Source: Ruminiclostridium papyrosolvens DSM 2782 (GTDB taxonomy: Bacteria > Bacillota > Clostridia > Acetivibrionales > DSM-1351). From it: DNA of 64,000 bases. The DNA lies in the NCBI RefSeq assembly GCF_029318685.1, contig NZ_CP119677.1, positions 620,001 to 684,000 on the forward strand, read 5' to 3'. Made by a program: the position numbers and the translations under genes. How positions within the stretch are numbered: the first letter of the stretch is position 1; the number at the start of each line of letters is the position of its first letter. Shown piece by piece: positions 53,713 through 62,500 of this stretch. Under the pieces are notes generated by a model. The model was not told where the DNA came from and ran no database searches. It saw nothing but the letters and a program-made list of their open reading frames with translations.

Positions 53713-54924
53713 ATGAAGTTAATGAAAAAGGCTCTGACGGTTTTACTAGTGGGTGCAATGTGTACTGGTCTATTTGGATGTGGTTCTAGTCAAAATTCTA
53801 CTGATTCCACTAAAAAAGAAGGTGAGAACACAAGCGCTACAAGTACAAATGTAAAAACTGGAATGACTATTGCTCAGAATAGCTTCGTTGCTGGAGATTA
53901 TGCATTTAGTACAATGGCAAAAGCCTCAAAGGTTATAGTAGAAGGAACCAAAAATAAATTTAAAGAATTAACTGATAATGCAAATATCAATAATGTACAA
54001 TCTGATGTTGAGAATATGATTAACTCCGGAGTAGATGGAGCTTTATGGTGGGGCGTTCTGGATTCTTATTTCCAAGTTGGACCGCAGAACTTCAATAATG
54101 CCGGTAAATATTTTGCATTTTTTGATTGTGCGCCTTCAACAGCAAAAATACAGGATCCAATTAATAAAATGCAATATTATGCAGGTAGCTGTATCGGCAA
54201 TGACGAAGAGTTTGGCAAACAGATGGCAGAACAGGCGCTTAAGGATGGATGTAAAGAAGCTATTGTATTTGCAAACGAAATTGGAAGCAGTGTAGCAAAA
54301 CGTGCAGATAAATTTAAAGAAGTATTTGAGGCCGGCGGTGGAAAAGTAGATGAAATTTCTCATGTCGGTACTGCTGCAAATGCACATATTGAAGCAATAC
54401 AGAATATGCTTGCTACTTATAAAAAGGCGGATTGTATTTATGGAGTATCTATTGCATATGCAACAGGCGCGTATTCCGTTACATCACAGATGCCGAATCG
54501 CAAGGTAAATATTTATGCCACAGATATTACTCCAGATGCGCTTAAGTATTTGAAAAATAATAATATTCAGGGTTTGAATGGCGGTGCATGGGTAAATGCA
54601 TATGTTGCTTCAGCTTTGTTAATAAATGCAATTGACGGAAATACGATTAAAGATAGTTCCGGGAGCCCGGCGAATCTTGTTGTTAATCCTGTTGCTATCA
54701 CACCTAAGCAAGCGGAGCTTTATGAAAAGTTCTGGATAAATGAAATGCCATATGCATATGACGACTTGAAGAATCTACTGTATCGCGAAAATTCAAAAGT
54801 TACCTATGATGATTTCAAGAAGTTTGTTGATGAATATTCTTTTTCAACTGTAATGGAAAATAAATTAAAGCAAGGCAAGGTTACTCAGAAAGAGTTGGAT
54901 GATGCAGGCGTTAACTTGAAGTAA
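53713..54924 (+). CDS. Sugar ABC transporter substrate-binding lipoprotein (RbsB type)
   Basis: A 403-residue lipoprotein: signal 'KALTVLLVGAMCTGLFGCGS' with lipobox 'LFGC', a Ser/Thr-rich linker, then a family 4 periplasmic-binding domain (about 50-330) with 'NMINSGVDGALWWGVLDSYF' and 'QNMLATYKKADCIYGVSIAY'. The C-terminal extension (about 330-403) is longer than usual for RbsB. Start follows AAGGAGG by about 8 bases. First gene of a four-gene transporter operon; ligand not predictable beyond a sugar-like compound. Confidence 0.9.
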   Translation: MKLMKKALTVLLVGAMCTGLFGCGSSQNSTDSTKKEGENTSATSTNVKTGMTIAQNSFVAGDYAFSTMAKASKVIVEGTKNKFKELTDNANINNVQSDVENMINSGVDGALWWGVLDSYFQVGPQNFNNAGKYFAFFDCAPSTAKIQDPINKMQYYAGSCIGNDEEFGKQMAEQALKDGCKEAIVFANEIGSSVAKRADKFKEVFEAGGGKVDEISHVGTAANAHIEAIQNMLATYKKADCIYGVSIAYATGAYSVTSQMPNRKVNIYATDITPDALKYLKNNNIQGLNGGAWVNAYVASALLINAIDGNTIKDSSGSPANLVVNPVAITPKQAELYEKFWINEMPYAYDDLKNLLYRENSKVTYDDFKKFVDEYSFSTVMENKLKQGKVTQKELDDAGVNLK

Positions 54925-54944
54925 CTTGAGAAGGGGTATACTAT

Positions 54945-55928
54945 ATGTCGGAAAATAAATTGTTTTTATCACAAGAAACACGACAGGGAAGAATAATAAA
55001 TATGCTGATTTTTCCGGCAATATTCCTTGCTGTATCTGTCATCATGAATATTGCTATTAAGGGAGAATTGCTTACGCCTCAAAATTTAAGTATTATTATG
55101 GTCAACTGCGTACCTAATGTATTTGTAGCTTGGGGAGTAAGTTATATATGGTCAACAGGTCCTGATTTTTCAAGTGCTGCCAGCATGGTGCTGGCAGCAC
55201 AGGTAGGCGGCATTCTTGCAGTAAATTTCCATCTTGGATATTTAGGCATGTTTGGAGGAAGCATAGTTACCGCTGTTGTTCTTCAGCTCATATCAACATT
55301 TTTGAGGCTAAAGCTTAATATGCGTCCATGGGTGATTGGGATTGCTATGTGTTTGATTTATGAATCATTTGGAATTATGTATGCTACTGTATGTGCTGCA
55401 AAAGGGCAGGAAACGGTATCATTGCCGGTAGGTATGTGCTCGGGTATCATAAAGATGCCCCAGATTATTATTTTGTTGGCTGTCGGACTTATCTTTATGT
55501 ATTTGATACATACAAGAACAAGTTTTGGTATGAATTATCGGGCAATTTCCTGCAACGAGTATATTTCGGAATCTATGGGCATCAAGCGTACAAAAACCAT
55601 CTACATCGGAGTTGGTATTGGTGCAGTGATGCTGGCGATTGCAGGAGCCCTTACAATGATTTTAAGCAGCCGTATAACAGCACCATCAAATCTTGGAAGT
55701 TTTGCAACTATATCAAAAGGCTTGTGTGCATGGCTTTTATCAGCAGGTATGGACAAAAAGGTCAATCCTCCTGTAGCAATTTTTATAAGTGGTTTGTTTA
55801 TTGCGATTATATTTAATTTCTTTACCAGACTTGGAGTACCTCAGGGCACTTGGTTGGATACAGTACTTGGAGGATTTATATTACTGTTTCTCTGTTTGGC
55901 ATCACGTGCGTCAAAGGAGGATGTTTAA
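54945..55928 (+). CDS. Sugar ABC transporter permease (RbsC type), first
   Basis: A 327-residue membrane protein with about eight to ten helices and the BPD_transp_2 fold. It begins after a short cytoplasmic N-terminus ('MSENKLFLSQETRQGRIINM'). Its stop codon (55926-55928) overlaps the ATG of the ATPase gene by one base. A second, different permease follows the ATPase, so the transmembrane part is probably a heterodimer. Confidence 0.92.
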   Translation: MSENKLFLSQETRQGRIINMLIFPAIFLAVSVIMNIAIKGELLTPQNLSIIMVNCVPNVFVAWGVSYIWSTGPDFSSAASMVLAAQVGGILAVNFHLGYLGMFGGSIVTAVVLQLISTFLRLKLNMRPWVIGIAMCLIYESFGIMYATVCAAKGQETVSLPVGMCSGIIKMPQIIILLAVGLIFMYLIHTRTSFGMNYRAISCNEYISESMGIKRTKTIYIGVGIGAVMLAIAGALTMILSSRITAPSNLGSFATISKGLCAWLLSAGMDKKVNPPVAIFISGLFIAIIFNFFTRLGVPQGTWLDTVLGGFILLFLCLASRASKEDV

Positions 55929-57436
55929 TGAGCCAGAATGAAATTATTTTTGAAGCAAAAGGAATAAATAAATATTTTGGCCCTACTCATGCAAACCGTG
56001 ATATTGATTTTGCAGTAAAGCGGGGAGAAATCCATGCATTAGCTGGTGAAAATGGTTCAGGTAAATCCACATTGTTAAGCATAATTTGCGGAATTCAACA
56101 GTGTGATATTGGAAGTATGGTTATAAATGGTGAAGAATATTCACCAAAAAATCCAATTGAAGCAAATGCAAAGAAAATAGGATTTGTTGTTCAGGAATTA
56201 GGTCTTATCAATACTTTATCCGTTGCAGTGAATATGTATATCGGACGTATGGAAAAGTATAAAAAGTTTGGAGTCCTCAATATGAATCGGATTTATGAAG
56301 ATGCCAAAAAGGAACTGAAAAAGTATGATTTCGAAGCTATTAATCCAAGATATCCTGCGGGAGCTCTGTCTGTTGAGAATAGGAAAATTGTTGAGGTAGT
56401 AAAAGCACTATCAGTTGCACCTGATATTCTGATACTGGATGAGACAACGCAAGCATTATCATATGATAATCGAAAAAAGTTATATACAATCATTCAGAAA
56501 GCAAAAGAGTTAGGAGTAGCTGTTTTACTTGTAACACATGATCTGGAGGAAATGGTAGAATTGGCGGACACTGTTACTGTTCTCAGAGATGGTGCCGTAT
56601 CGGCTAATCTGTCCGGAAGTGATATTACTGTAGATAAAATCAGGACTGCGATGGTAGGACGTAAAATGGTAGGTAGCTATTATCGTACCGATTATGGAGT
56701 GCCAATAGATGATGAAGTTACACTGCGTGTAGAGAATTTGTGCGTAAAAAATTGCTTCGAAAATATTAGCTTTGATTTACATAAGGGAGAAATTTTGGCA
56801 CTTTGCGGATTATCTGATGCAGGAATCCATGAAGTGGGAAAAGCATTAACAGGTGTAATAAAACCTTCATCAGGTAAAGTTCAAGAAATGGAGAAAAAAA
56901 CGTTCATTAAAAACCCCGGAGACGCAATTGCTGCTAAGATTGCATATGTTCCAAAAGACAGAGATCGTGAAGCTCTTATGATGAATACAACTATACGAGC
57001 TAATCTCTATATGCCATCTGCAAAGGAACTGGCTGGAAAGCTAAGATTTATATTACCTAGAGCCGTTTCAAAATTAGCAAAAGATGCTTCTGAAAAGTTT
57101 AATGTACGGTGCCTTGGGATTGATCAGGCAATAAGTGCACTGTCTGGTGGAAATAAGCAAAAAATAAGTATTGGTAGATGGCTCATCAAGGATTTAAATA
57201 TACTGGTTATGGATTGCCCTACTCGTGGGGTAGATGTATCAGTTAAACAATATATTTATAGTTTGATGCAGGAACTGAAGGCAGAAGGAAAATCTATGAT
57301 ATTGATTGCAGATGAAATGGCAGAAGCAATCGGTATGGCGGACAGACTGTTTGTTATGAAAAATGGAAAAGAATCCGGTATTCTTGAAAGAAGTGAGCAA
57401 CTTACGGAATCACAGGTAATTGAGGTGATGATATGA
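55928..57436 (+). CDS. Sugar ABC transporter ATPase (RbsA type, two domains)
   Basis: A 502-residue double-ATPase. The first domain has Walker A 'AGENGSGKSTLL', Walker B 'ILILDETTQAL' and the loop 'LLVTHDLEEM'. Its signature motif is weak ('ALSVENRKIVEV'). The second domain starts after about residue 250 with a degenerate Walker A ('ALCGLSDAGIHEVGKAL') and keeps signature 'LSGGNKQKISIGRWL' and 'VMDCPTRGVDV'. This asymmetry is normal for RbsA. The ATG at 55928 follows AGGAGG by 7 bases. Its TGA overlaps the next ATG (ATGA). Confidence 0.94.
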   Translation: MSQNEIIFEAKGINKYFGPTHANRDIDFAVKRGEIHALAGENGSGKSTLLSIICGIQQCDIGSMVINGEEYSPKNPIEANAKKIGFVVQELGLINTLSVAVNMYIGRMEKYKKFGVLNMNRIYEDAKKELKKYDFEAINPRYPAGALSVENRKIVEVVKALSVAPDILILDETTQALSYDNRKKLYTIIQKAKELGVAVLLVTHDLEEMVELADTVTVLRDGAVSANLSGSDITVDKIRTAMVGRKMVGSYYRTDYGVPIDDEVTLRVENLCVKNCFENISFDLHKGEILALCGLSDAGIHEVGKALTGVIKPSSGKVQEMEKKTFIKNPGDAIAAKIAYVPKDRDREALMMNTTIRANLYMPSAKELAGKLRFILPRAVSKLAKDASEKFNVRCLGIDQAISALSGGNKQKISIGRWLIKDLNILVMDCPTRGVDVSVKQYIYSLMQELKAEGKSMILIADEMAEAIGMADRLFVMKNGKESGILERSEQLTESQVIEVMI

Positions 57437-58413
57437 AAAATAAAATTAGAATCCCTTGGGGGAGTTTTGCACCGGCACTTTTTATATTATTTCTTATAAC
57501 AGTCTTTGCTGTAATAACCGGTGGAAAATTGGTACAAGCCAATACACTTAAATCTTTATTGACACAGTCTATCGGATATTTGATAGGTGGTCTTGGAATG
57601 ATTTTTGTTATGGCACTGGGAGAAATAGATATGTCGCTTGGTGTCAATATTGCCTTTTCTTGTACGACTGCCTCAATGCTGGTTGGGGATAAGGGGTGGC
57701 TTGCAGTTGTTTTAGTGAGTCTTGTTATAGGTGCATTGGTTGGAGGCATTAATGCATTTTTTGTTTCAGTGTTTCATGTACAGGGCTTCATGGTTACAAT
57801 TGCTCTGCAAATTGGACTTAGAGGAGCTATAAAAGGATTGTTTTTATTATTGCCGGAGGGGCGTATAGCATTTTCTCCAGAAATTCTAGCGTTTAATACA
57901 TTATCAATAAAGCTAACTATACTTCTGATTGTTACAATAGTTGTTATATATCTTATGGAATTTTCGACTTTTGGAAGCTGGCTGAAGGCGGTTGGAGAAA
58001 ATGAAGTATGTGCTTATATAACGGGAATTCCGGTAAAAAAGATTAAGGCAGCAGCATATATCTTATGTGGTCTTTTTACAGGTGTTGCAGCACTATTTAT
58101 GTGCAGCCGTCAAGGCGGTGTGACAAGTGATACCGGTTCAGGGTTTGAAATGACAGTAATGCTTGGAATGTTTTTAGGCGGTATCCCTGTAGAAGGTGGT
58201 ATGGAAACAAAAGTATACAAAGCAATTATTGGTATCCCCTGTCTTATTATTATTCAGAGTGGATTAACAATACTTGGTGTAAGTGCCGGTATTTATCAGT
58301 TTGTAGAAGCTGTAATTCTATTGGCAGTAATTATAATGTCACATTTCTTTAAAGATTATTCAAGAAAGCGTGATGATAAGATTATGGCACAGATTTCTTT
58401 AGAGAGTAAGTAA
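57433..58413 (+). CDS. Sugar ABC transporter permease (RbsC type), second
   Basis: A 326-residue permease with the same fold as the first and typical RbsC motifs ('IGYLIGGLGMIFVMALGEID', 'LKAVGENEVCAYITGIPV'). It ends in a basic cytoplasmic tail. Overlaps the ATPase gene by 4 bases (translational coupling). The aldo/keto reductase follows 39 bases later. Confidence 0.93.
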   Translation: MKNKIRIPWGSFAPALFILFLITVFAVITGGKLVQANTLKSLLTQSIGYLIGGLGMIFVMALGEIDMSLGVNIAFSCTTASMLVGDKGWLAVVLVSLVIGALVGGINAFFVSVFHVQGFMVTIALQIGLRGAIKGLFLLLPEGRIAFSPEILAFNTLSIKLTILLIVTIVVIYLMEFSTFGSWLKAVGENEVCAYITGIPVKKIKAAAYILCGLFTGVAALFMCSRQGGVTSDTGSGFEMTVMLGMFLGGIPVEGGMETKVYKAIIGIPCLIIIQSGLTILGVSAGIYQFVEAVILLAVIIMSHFFKDYSRKRDDKIMAQISLESK

Positions 58414-58452
58414 ATGTAATTATAATAACATATACAAAGGAGATTAAAAAAT

Positions 58453-59427
58453 ATGGAATACTCAAAATTTAATTCGATTGACAAGAAAGTGAGCCGCTTT
58501 ATCGTTGGTACTATGTCGATAGTTGACAAGGAAGACCTTAAAGAAGACTTTGAAAGACTGGATACCGCAGTAGAGATGGGCATTAACACTCTCGATACTG
58601 CGATGGGATATGGAAGGGGTACAACTGAAATAGCTCTTGGTAAGTATTTCAAAAGCAGAGGAAACAGAGATCAAATTTTCCTGATTAGTAAAGCTTGCCA
58701 CCCGTCACCATGGAGAACACGTGTAAATACGTTTGATTTGGAAGCAGATTTAAATGATGCACTTGTAAAAATGAATACAGATTATATTGATTTATATATG
58801 CTTCACCGCGATGATGTTACCAAACCTGTAGGACCTATTATAGATACGTTGTACAAATATTATAAAGCCGGAAAAATTCTTGGTTATGGTGTTTCAAACT
58901 GGACTGTTGAAAGAATAGAAGAAGCCAATAATTATGCAAAGGCTAATAATATGCCTGCACTTATTGTATCAAGCCCAAATTACAGCTTGGCACAGCAATA
59001 CGCAGAACCATGGGCACCAGGATGTATTACAATCAGCGGACCTGAAAACAAAAAGTCTCAGGATTGGTACATAGCTAATCAAATGCCTGTGCTTGCATAT
59101 TCCAGCATGGCACGTGGTTTATTCTCAGGAAGAATAACTCGTGAACAGTGGTTGAACCGTCCGGAGGAAATTGATCCTGTATGCATGAAAGCATATTGTG
59201 GTGATACAAACTTTACCAGACTTGAACGTGCTGAACAGTTAGCAAAAGAAAAGGGTGCATCCATTCCTCAGATTGCACTTGCTTTTATCCTTTGCGGTGA
59301 AATGAATGTATTTCCAATAATAGGTGCTGCTAATAAAGAAGAGTTGACATCCAGTATCGGATCATTGCTTGTAAAACTTACCAAGGAAGAAGTAGAATGG
59401 TTGGATTTAAAAAGAGATAACAGATAA
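58453..59427 (+). CDS. Aldo/keto reductase
   Basis: A 324-residue NAD(P)H-dependent TIM-barrel oxidoreductase. The catalytic tetrad can be seen: Asp and Tyr in 'LDTAMGYGRGTTE', Lys in 'IFLISKACH' and His in 'LYMLHRDD'. The cofactor-binding end is 'FPIIGAANKEELTSSI'. Start follows AAAGGAG by 9 bases. Being in the transporter operon, it may reduce a keto-sugar or aldehyde formed from the imported compound. Confidence 0.92.
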   Translation: MEYSKFNSIDKKVSRFIVGTMSIVDKEDLKEDFERLDTAVEMGINTLDTAMGYGRGTTEIALGKYFKSRGNRDQIFLISKACHPSPWRTRVNTFDLEADLNDALVKMNTDYIDLYMLHRDDVTKPVGPIIDTLYKYYKAGKILGYGVSNWTVERIEEANNYAKANNMPALIVSSPNYSLAQQYAEPWAPGCITISGPENKKSQDWYIANQMPVLAYSSMARGLFSGRITREQWLNRPEEIDPVCMKAYCGDTNFTRLERAEQLAKEKGASIPQIALAFILCGEMNVFPIIGAANKEELTSSIGSLLVKLTKEEVEWLDLKRDNR

Positions 59428-59434
59428 GTAAGTG

Positions 59435-59482
59435 TTAAAATAGGTGATACTACTAAATATGAAATAGCATCACCTGTTTTAA
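59435..59482 (+). terminator. Internal hairpin, possible attenuator
   Basis: 14-base arms (13 of 14 paired, the other a G-U) with a 20-base loop in the 93-base gap after the aldo/keto reductase. No strong T-run, so it may reduce rather than end transcription. Confidence 0.5.
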
Positions 59483-59520
59483 TATTGGAACATCTTTAAA
59501 CGAGACAAGGTAGGTGTAAA

Positions 59521-60492
59521 ATGAAAGTACTTGGAATTTCTTTTGGAAGAAAAAATGGCAATTGCGATATTCTAATGAAGCAAGCACTTCTAGGTGCAAT
59601 AAAAACAGGTGCAGAAGTAAGCTTTATGAATACCTGCAACTTGAAAATTGACCGGTGCACAGGATGCGGTGCTTGTGACAAGGTAAGGGACAGAGGCGGA
59701 ATGTCTCTGTGTGTACTGAAGGATGATTTTTTGTTCGTACGTGAAGCGATTATGGATGCGGATGCATTAATGGTAGCGGCTCCTGTATATTCAGTAGGAC
59801 CGACAGGCCAGTATAAAAATCTTGTGGATCGTATGGGGGCATCTCATGACCGTGCAGCTCTGTTGAAAGAAAATCAGAGAAGGCGTAGTCTTGGGTGGGG
59901 CGAGGATAAAATGTTAGATCCCCGGGTATTTAAAAATCGTCCGTTTGCTGTGATTTCAGTAGGAGGTGCCCGCACAGAAGGATGGACATCCCTGGGACTT
60001 CCAAACCTGCATTTGCTGGGATTTTCAAATCAGATGATACCGGTGGATCATATTAATGCATACGGAATGGGAGATAGAGTTAATCCGGCCTTTGATGAAA
60101 AATTTATGAACCGTCTTTTTAAATTGGGAGAAAATGTGGCAGGAGCAGCAGGTATGCCGGAAGAGCAGATAGAATGGAAAGGTGATGATGCGGGTATGTG
60201 CCCAACGTGTCATTGCAGGCATCTGTTCATAAAGAGCGGAACAGAGGTGGAATGTGCTGTCTGTGGTTCGGCAGGAACTCTGAGGATTGATGGCGGAGAG
60301 ATAAAGGTTGATTATACGGAAGAGGAAATAAAACGCTCAAGGTATCATATGGGCGGGTTGCTAGAGCATCAAGAGGAAATTTCCGATATGATGGTGAATG
60401 TCTCAAAAGTACTGGCAAAGCGTGGAGGAGAACTGGAGCAATTGTTATCCCCTCTAAAGGACATACCGGAGATAAAACCGACAAAGCTTTGA
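59521..60492 (+). CDS. NAD(P)H-dependent FMN reductase with Cys motif and zinc ribbon
   Basis: A 323-residue flavodoxin-fold protein: N-terminal 'LGISFGRKNGNCDILMKQAL' (FMN phosphate loop), a Cys cluster 'CTGCGACDKVRDRGG ... C', the flavin contact 'MVAAPVYSVGPTGQYKNLVD', and a C-terminal zinc ribbon ('CPTCHCRHLF', 'CAVCGSAG'). The extension makes it about 100 residues longer than ordinary family members. It could reduce quinones, enones or free flavin. Same strand and spacing suggest it belongs with the operon. Confidence 0.82.
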   Translation: MKVLGISFGRKNGNCDILMKQALLGAIKTGAEVSFMNTCNLKIDRCTGCGACDKVRDRGGMSLCVLKDDFLFVREAIMDADALMVAAPVYSVGPTGQYKNLVDRMGASHDRAALLKENQRRRSLGWGEDKMLDPRVFKNRPFAVISVGGARTEGWTSLGLPNLHLLGFSNQMIPVDHINAYGMGDRVNPAFDEKFMNRLFKLGENVAGAAGMPEEQIEWKGDDAGMCPTCHCRHLFIKSGTEVECAVCGSAGTLRIDGGEIKVDYTEEEIKRSRYHMGGLLEHQEEISDMMVNVSKVLAKRGGELEQLLSPLKDIPEIKPTKL

Positions 60493-60519
60493 GAAATCCT
60501 TGAAAGAAGGTGCGTTGAA

Positions 60520-61047
60520 TTGAAAGAGACGTTAGTTGACTTAAAAAACAGACGCAGCGTAAAGAAATTTAAAAAAGAGCAAATTAAGGATGAAGAATTA
60601 ATGGAAGTAATACAGGCTGGCATGAATGCTCCTACAGGTGGAAACAAACAGTCACCCGTATTTATTGTGGTTCAGAATCCTGAATTGTTGCATAAATTGT
60701 CCGTACTGAATGCACAAATAGCAGGAGCACCGGAGGGAGTGGATCCTTTCTATGGTGCTCCTACAGTAATCCTTGTTCTTGCAGAAAAAGGTCTTGGAAA
60801 TCCTGTAGAGGATGGCAGCCTTGCAATCGGTAATATGCTTAATGCAGCTTATTCTATTGGTCTGGGCAGTCGCTGGATTAATAGGGTACGGGAAACTTTT
60901 GAAACAAACCTCGGAAAGGAAATTATAAGGGAAAGCGGATACATAGGAGAGTATGTAGGGGTTGGATCGTGTATTCTGGGATATCCCGAGGGAGGATATC
61001 CGGAGCCCCTACAAAAAAAGGATAATTATTTTAAAATAATAAGGTAG
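60520..61047 (+). CDS. Nitroreductase-family FMN protein
   Basis: A 175-residue nitroreductase-fold enzyme. 'NRRSVKKFKKEQIKDEEL' is the FMN-binding N-terminus, 'AGMNAPTGGNKQSPVFIVV' the second contact, and 'GVGSCILGYPEG' the C-terminal loop. The start is TTG at 60520 with AAGAAGG 9 bases upstream. Family members reduce nitro groups, quinones or enones with NAD(P)H, or remove iodine or hydrogen. Follows the FMN reductase by 27 bases. Confidence 0.9.
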   Translation: MKETLVDLKNRRSVKKFKKEQIKDEELMEVIQAGMNAPTGGNKQSPVFIVVQNPELLHKLSVLNAQIAGAPEGVDPFYGAPTVILVLAEKGLGNPVEDGSLAIGNMLNAAYSIGLGSRWINRVRETFETNLGKEIIRESGYIGEYVGVGSCILGYPEGGYPEPLQKKDNYFKIIR

Positions 61048-61117
61048 ACTTAAAAAAACTTAAATTTTGTATGTTTACCAAATCCTTGCAATATGATATT
61101 CTTTTTACGGTGATTAT

Positions 61118-62224
61118 ATGGAAAATAAAAATAATAGCGAAGTTAGAATTAATAACATAAAAAGAGTGATTAATATACTATTTCATCAAGGACCAATGAC
61201 AAAGCAGGAACTAGCATTTAAGCTTGACATAAGTTTGCCTACTGTTACAGTAATCATGAAAGAATTATCGTCAAGGGGTCTGATTACTAATGGAGAGGTA
61301 CTTAAGTCAACAGGTGGAAGAAAACCAGTCCGTATAACACCTGTGTTTGATGCAAAATACTCAATTGGTATTGAAGTCTCTATGAATGAAATGCGGATAG
61401 TATTAGTTGATCTGGGTCCGAAGAAGGTTGCTGTTGAACGGTATCCTCTAGGTGTTCAGAACACAAGAGAATATTGGGAGCATGTTAATACTATTCTAAT
61501 GGATTTTATTAATAGGAATTTAGCAGAAAAGGAAAAATTGCTGGGAGTAGGTATAGCTCTTCAGGTGCCGATTAAGGAGAAGAAAGTAGTATTGTCAAAA
61601 AACATGCCATCAAATCTAAGTATTGATCTTAATATGGCAGAAGCTTGTTTTGAACTACCGGTTGTATTCTACAGCAGCGGAAAAATGGCGGCTATATCTC
61701 AGATATGGGCACTGAATGAATGTGATAATTTCATTTTCCTTTCAATTGGTTCCTATATGGCAGGTGCAATTATTCACAATGGACAGATTGTAGGATTCTC
61801 TGACAGAAACGGAGAATTTGGAAATATGCTTATCAGTAACGATAACAAAAATAAAAAATTTGAGGATTATTGTACCAGTCGTGCAATTTGCGAAAAATCC
61901 GGCTTATCGGTTAAAGAATTCTTTAAATTATTGGAGCAGGATAATGAGGAATGCATAAAAATATGGGATGAATATCTAGATATGCTTAGTGTGTGCCTGC
62001 ATAATATCCATTGTGTTTTTGACTGGAATATTGTTATCGGCGGTGAAATGAGTGAATACATTGATAGATATTGGTCTGAAATTAAGTCACGGCTAGATGA
62101 TTTGACAGATTATAACGATGAGTCTACATCTTATGTGAAGATTAGTGACTTGGGTGTATTTGGACCTGCGGTAGGTGCGGCATTGACACAGAATGACAGA
62201 TTCCTTAATTTTGATTATGAATAA
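61118..62224 (+). CDS. ROK-family transcriptional repressor
   Basis: A 368-residue XylR/NagC-like regulator: winged HTH (about 10-75, 'MTKQELAFKLDISLPTVTVI') and a ROK sugar-binding domain (about 85-360). The ROK zinc motif (GHxxxxxxxxxCxCGxxGC) is absent; there is 'YCTSRAICEKSG' instead. The ATP loop is weak as in other ROK regulators. It is probably the local repressor, released by a pathway intermediate. It shares an operon with the enzymes upstream or has its own weak promoter. Confidence 0.9.
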   Translation: MENKNNSEVRINNIKRVINILFHQGPMTKQELAFKLDISLPTVTVIMKELSSRGLITNGEVLKSTGGRKPVRITPVFDAKYSIGIEVSMNEMRIVLVDLGPKKVAVERYPLGVQNTREYWEHVNTILMDFINRNLAEKEKLLGVGIALQVPIKEKKVVLSKNMPSNLSIDLNMAEACFELPVVFYSSGKMAAISQIWALNECDNFIFLSIGSYMAGAIIHNGQIVGFSDRNGEFGNMLISNDNKNKKFEDYCTSRAICEKSGLSVKEFFKLLEQDNEECIKIWDEYLDMLSVCLHNIHCVFDWNIVIGGEMSEYIDRYWSEIKSRLDDLTDYNDESTSYVKISDLGVFGPAVGAALTQNDRFLNFDYE

Positions 62225-62251
62225 ATAGTACATGAAAAGGAACTAAATATT

Positions 62252-62286
62252 GAACTGCTCACTCACTATTTTAAAGTGAGCGGTTC
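62252..62286 (+). terminator. Hairpin after the ROK gene
   Basis: 12-base arms (one G-U) with an 11-base loop, 27 bases after the stop. No T-tract follows, so terminator status is moderate. Confidence 0.55.
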
Positions 62287-62418
62287 TCTGATAAGCATAC
62301 CCTTTTTGATTGTTAGTCTTTAAACTCACATCTGAATTTATCATTTTTATTTTAAATAACCCATTTATTTAACACCGTAAAATAACGTAGAATATTTTAA
62401 CTAGACTTAATTTTATAG

Positions 62419-62460
62419 TTTTGCAAAAGTGTTGACGATTCAATAATAATCTTCTATTAT
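62419..62460 (+). promoter_or_regulatory. Isomerase-gene promoter with 12-base motif
   Basis: TTGACG (62432-62437), 17-base spacer, TATTAT (62455-62460). TTTTGCAAAAGT (62419-62430) ends one base before the -35 box and includes the perfect palindrome TTTTGCAAAA. Confidence 0.6.
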
Positions 62461-62500
62461 TATAATAGATATAACAAAACGAAAATCAGGAGGTAGCGAT

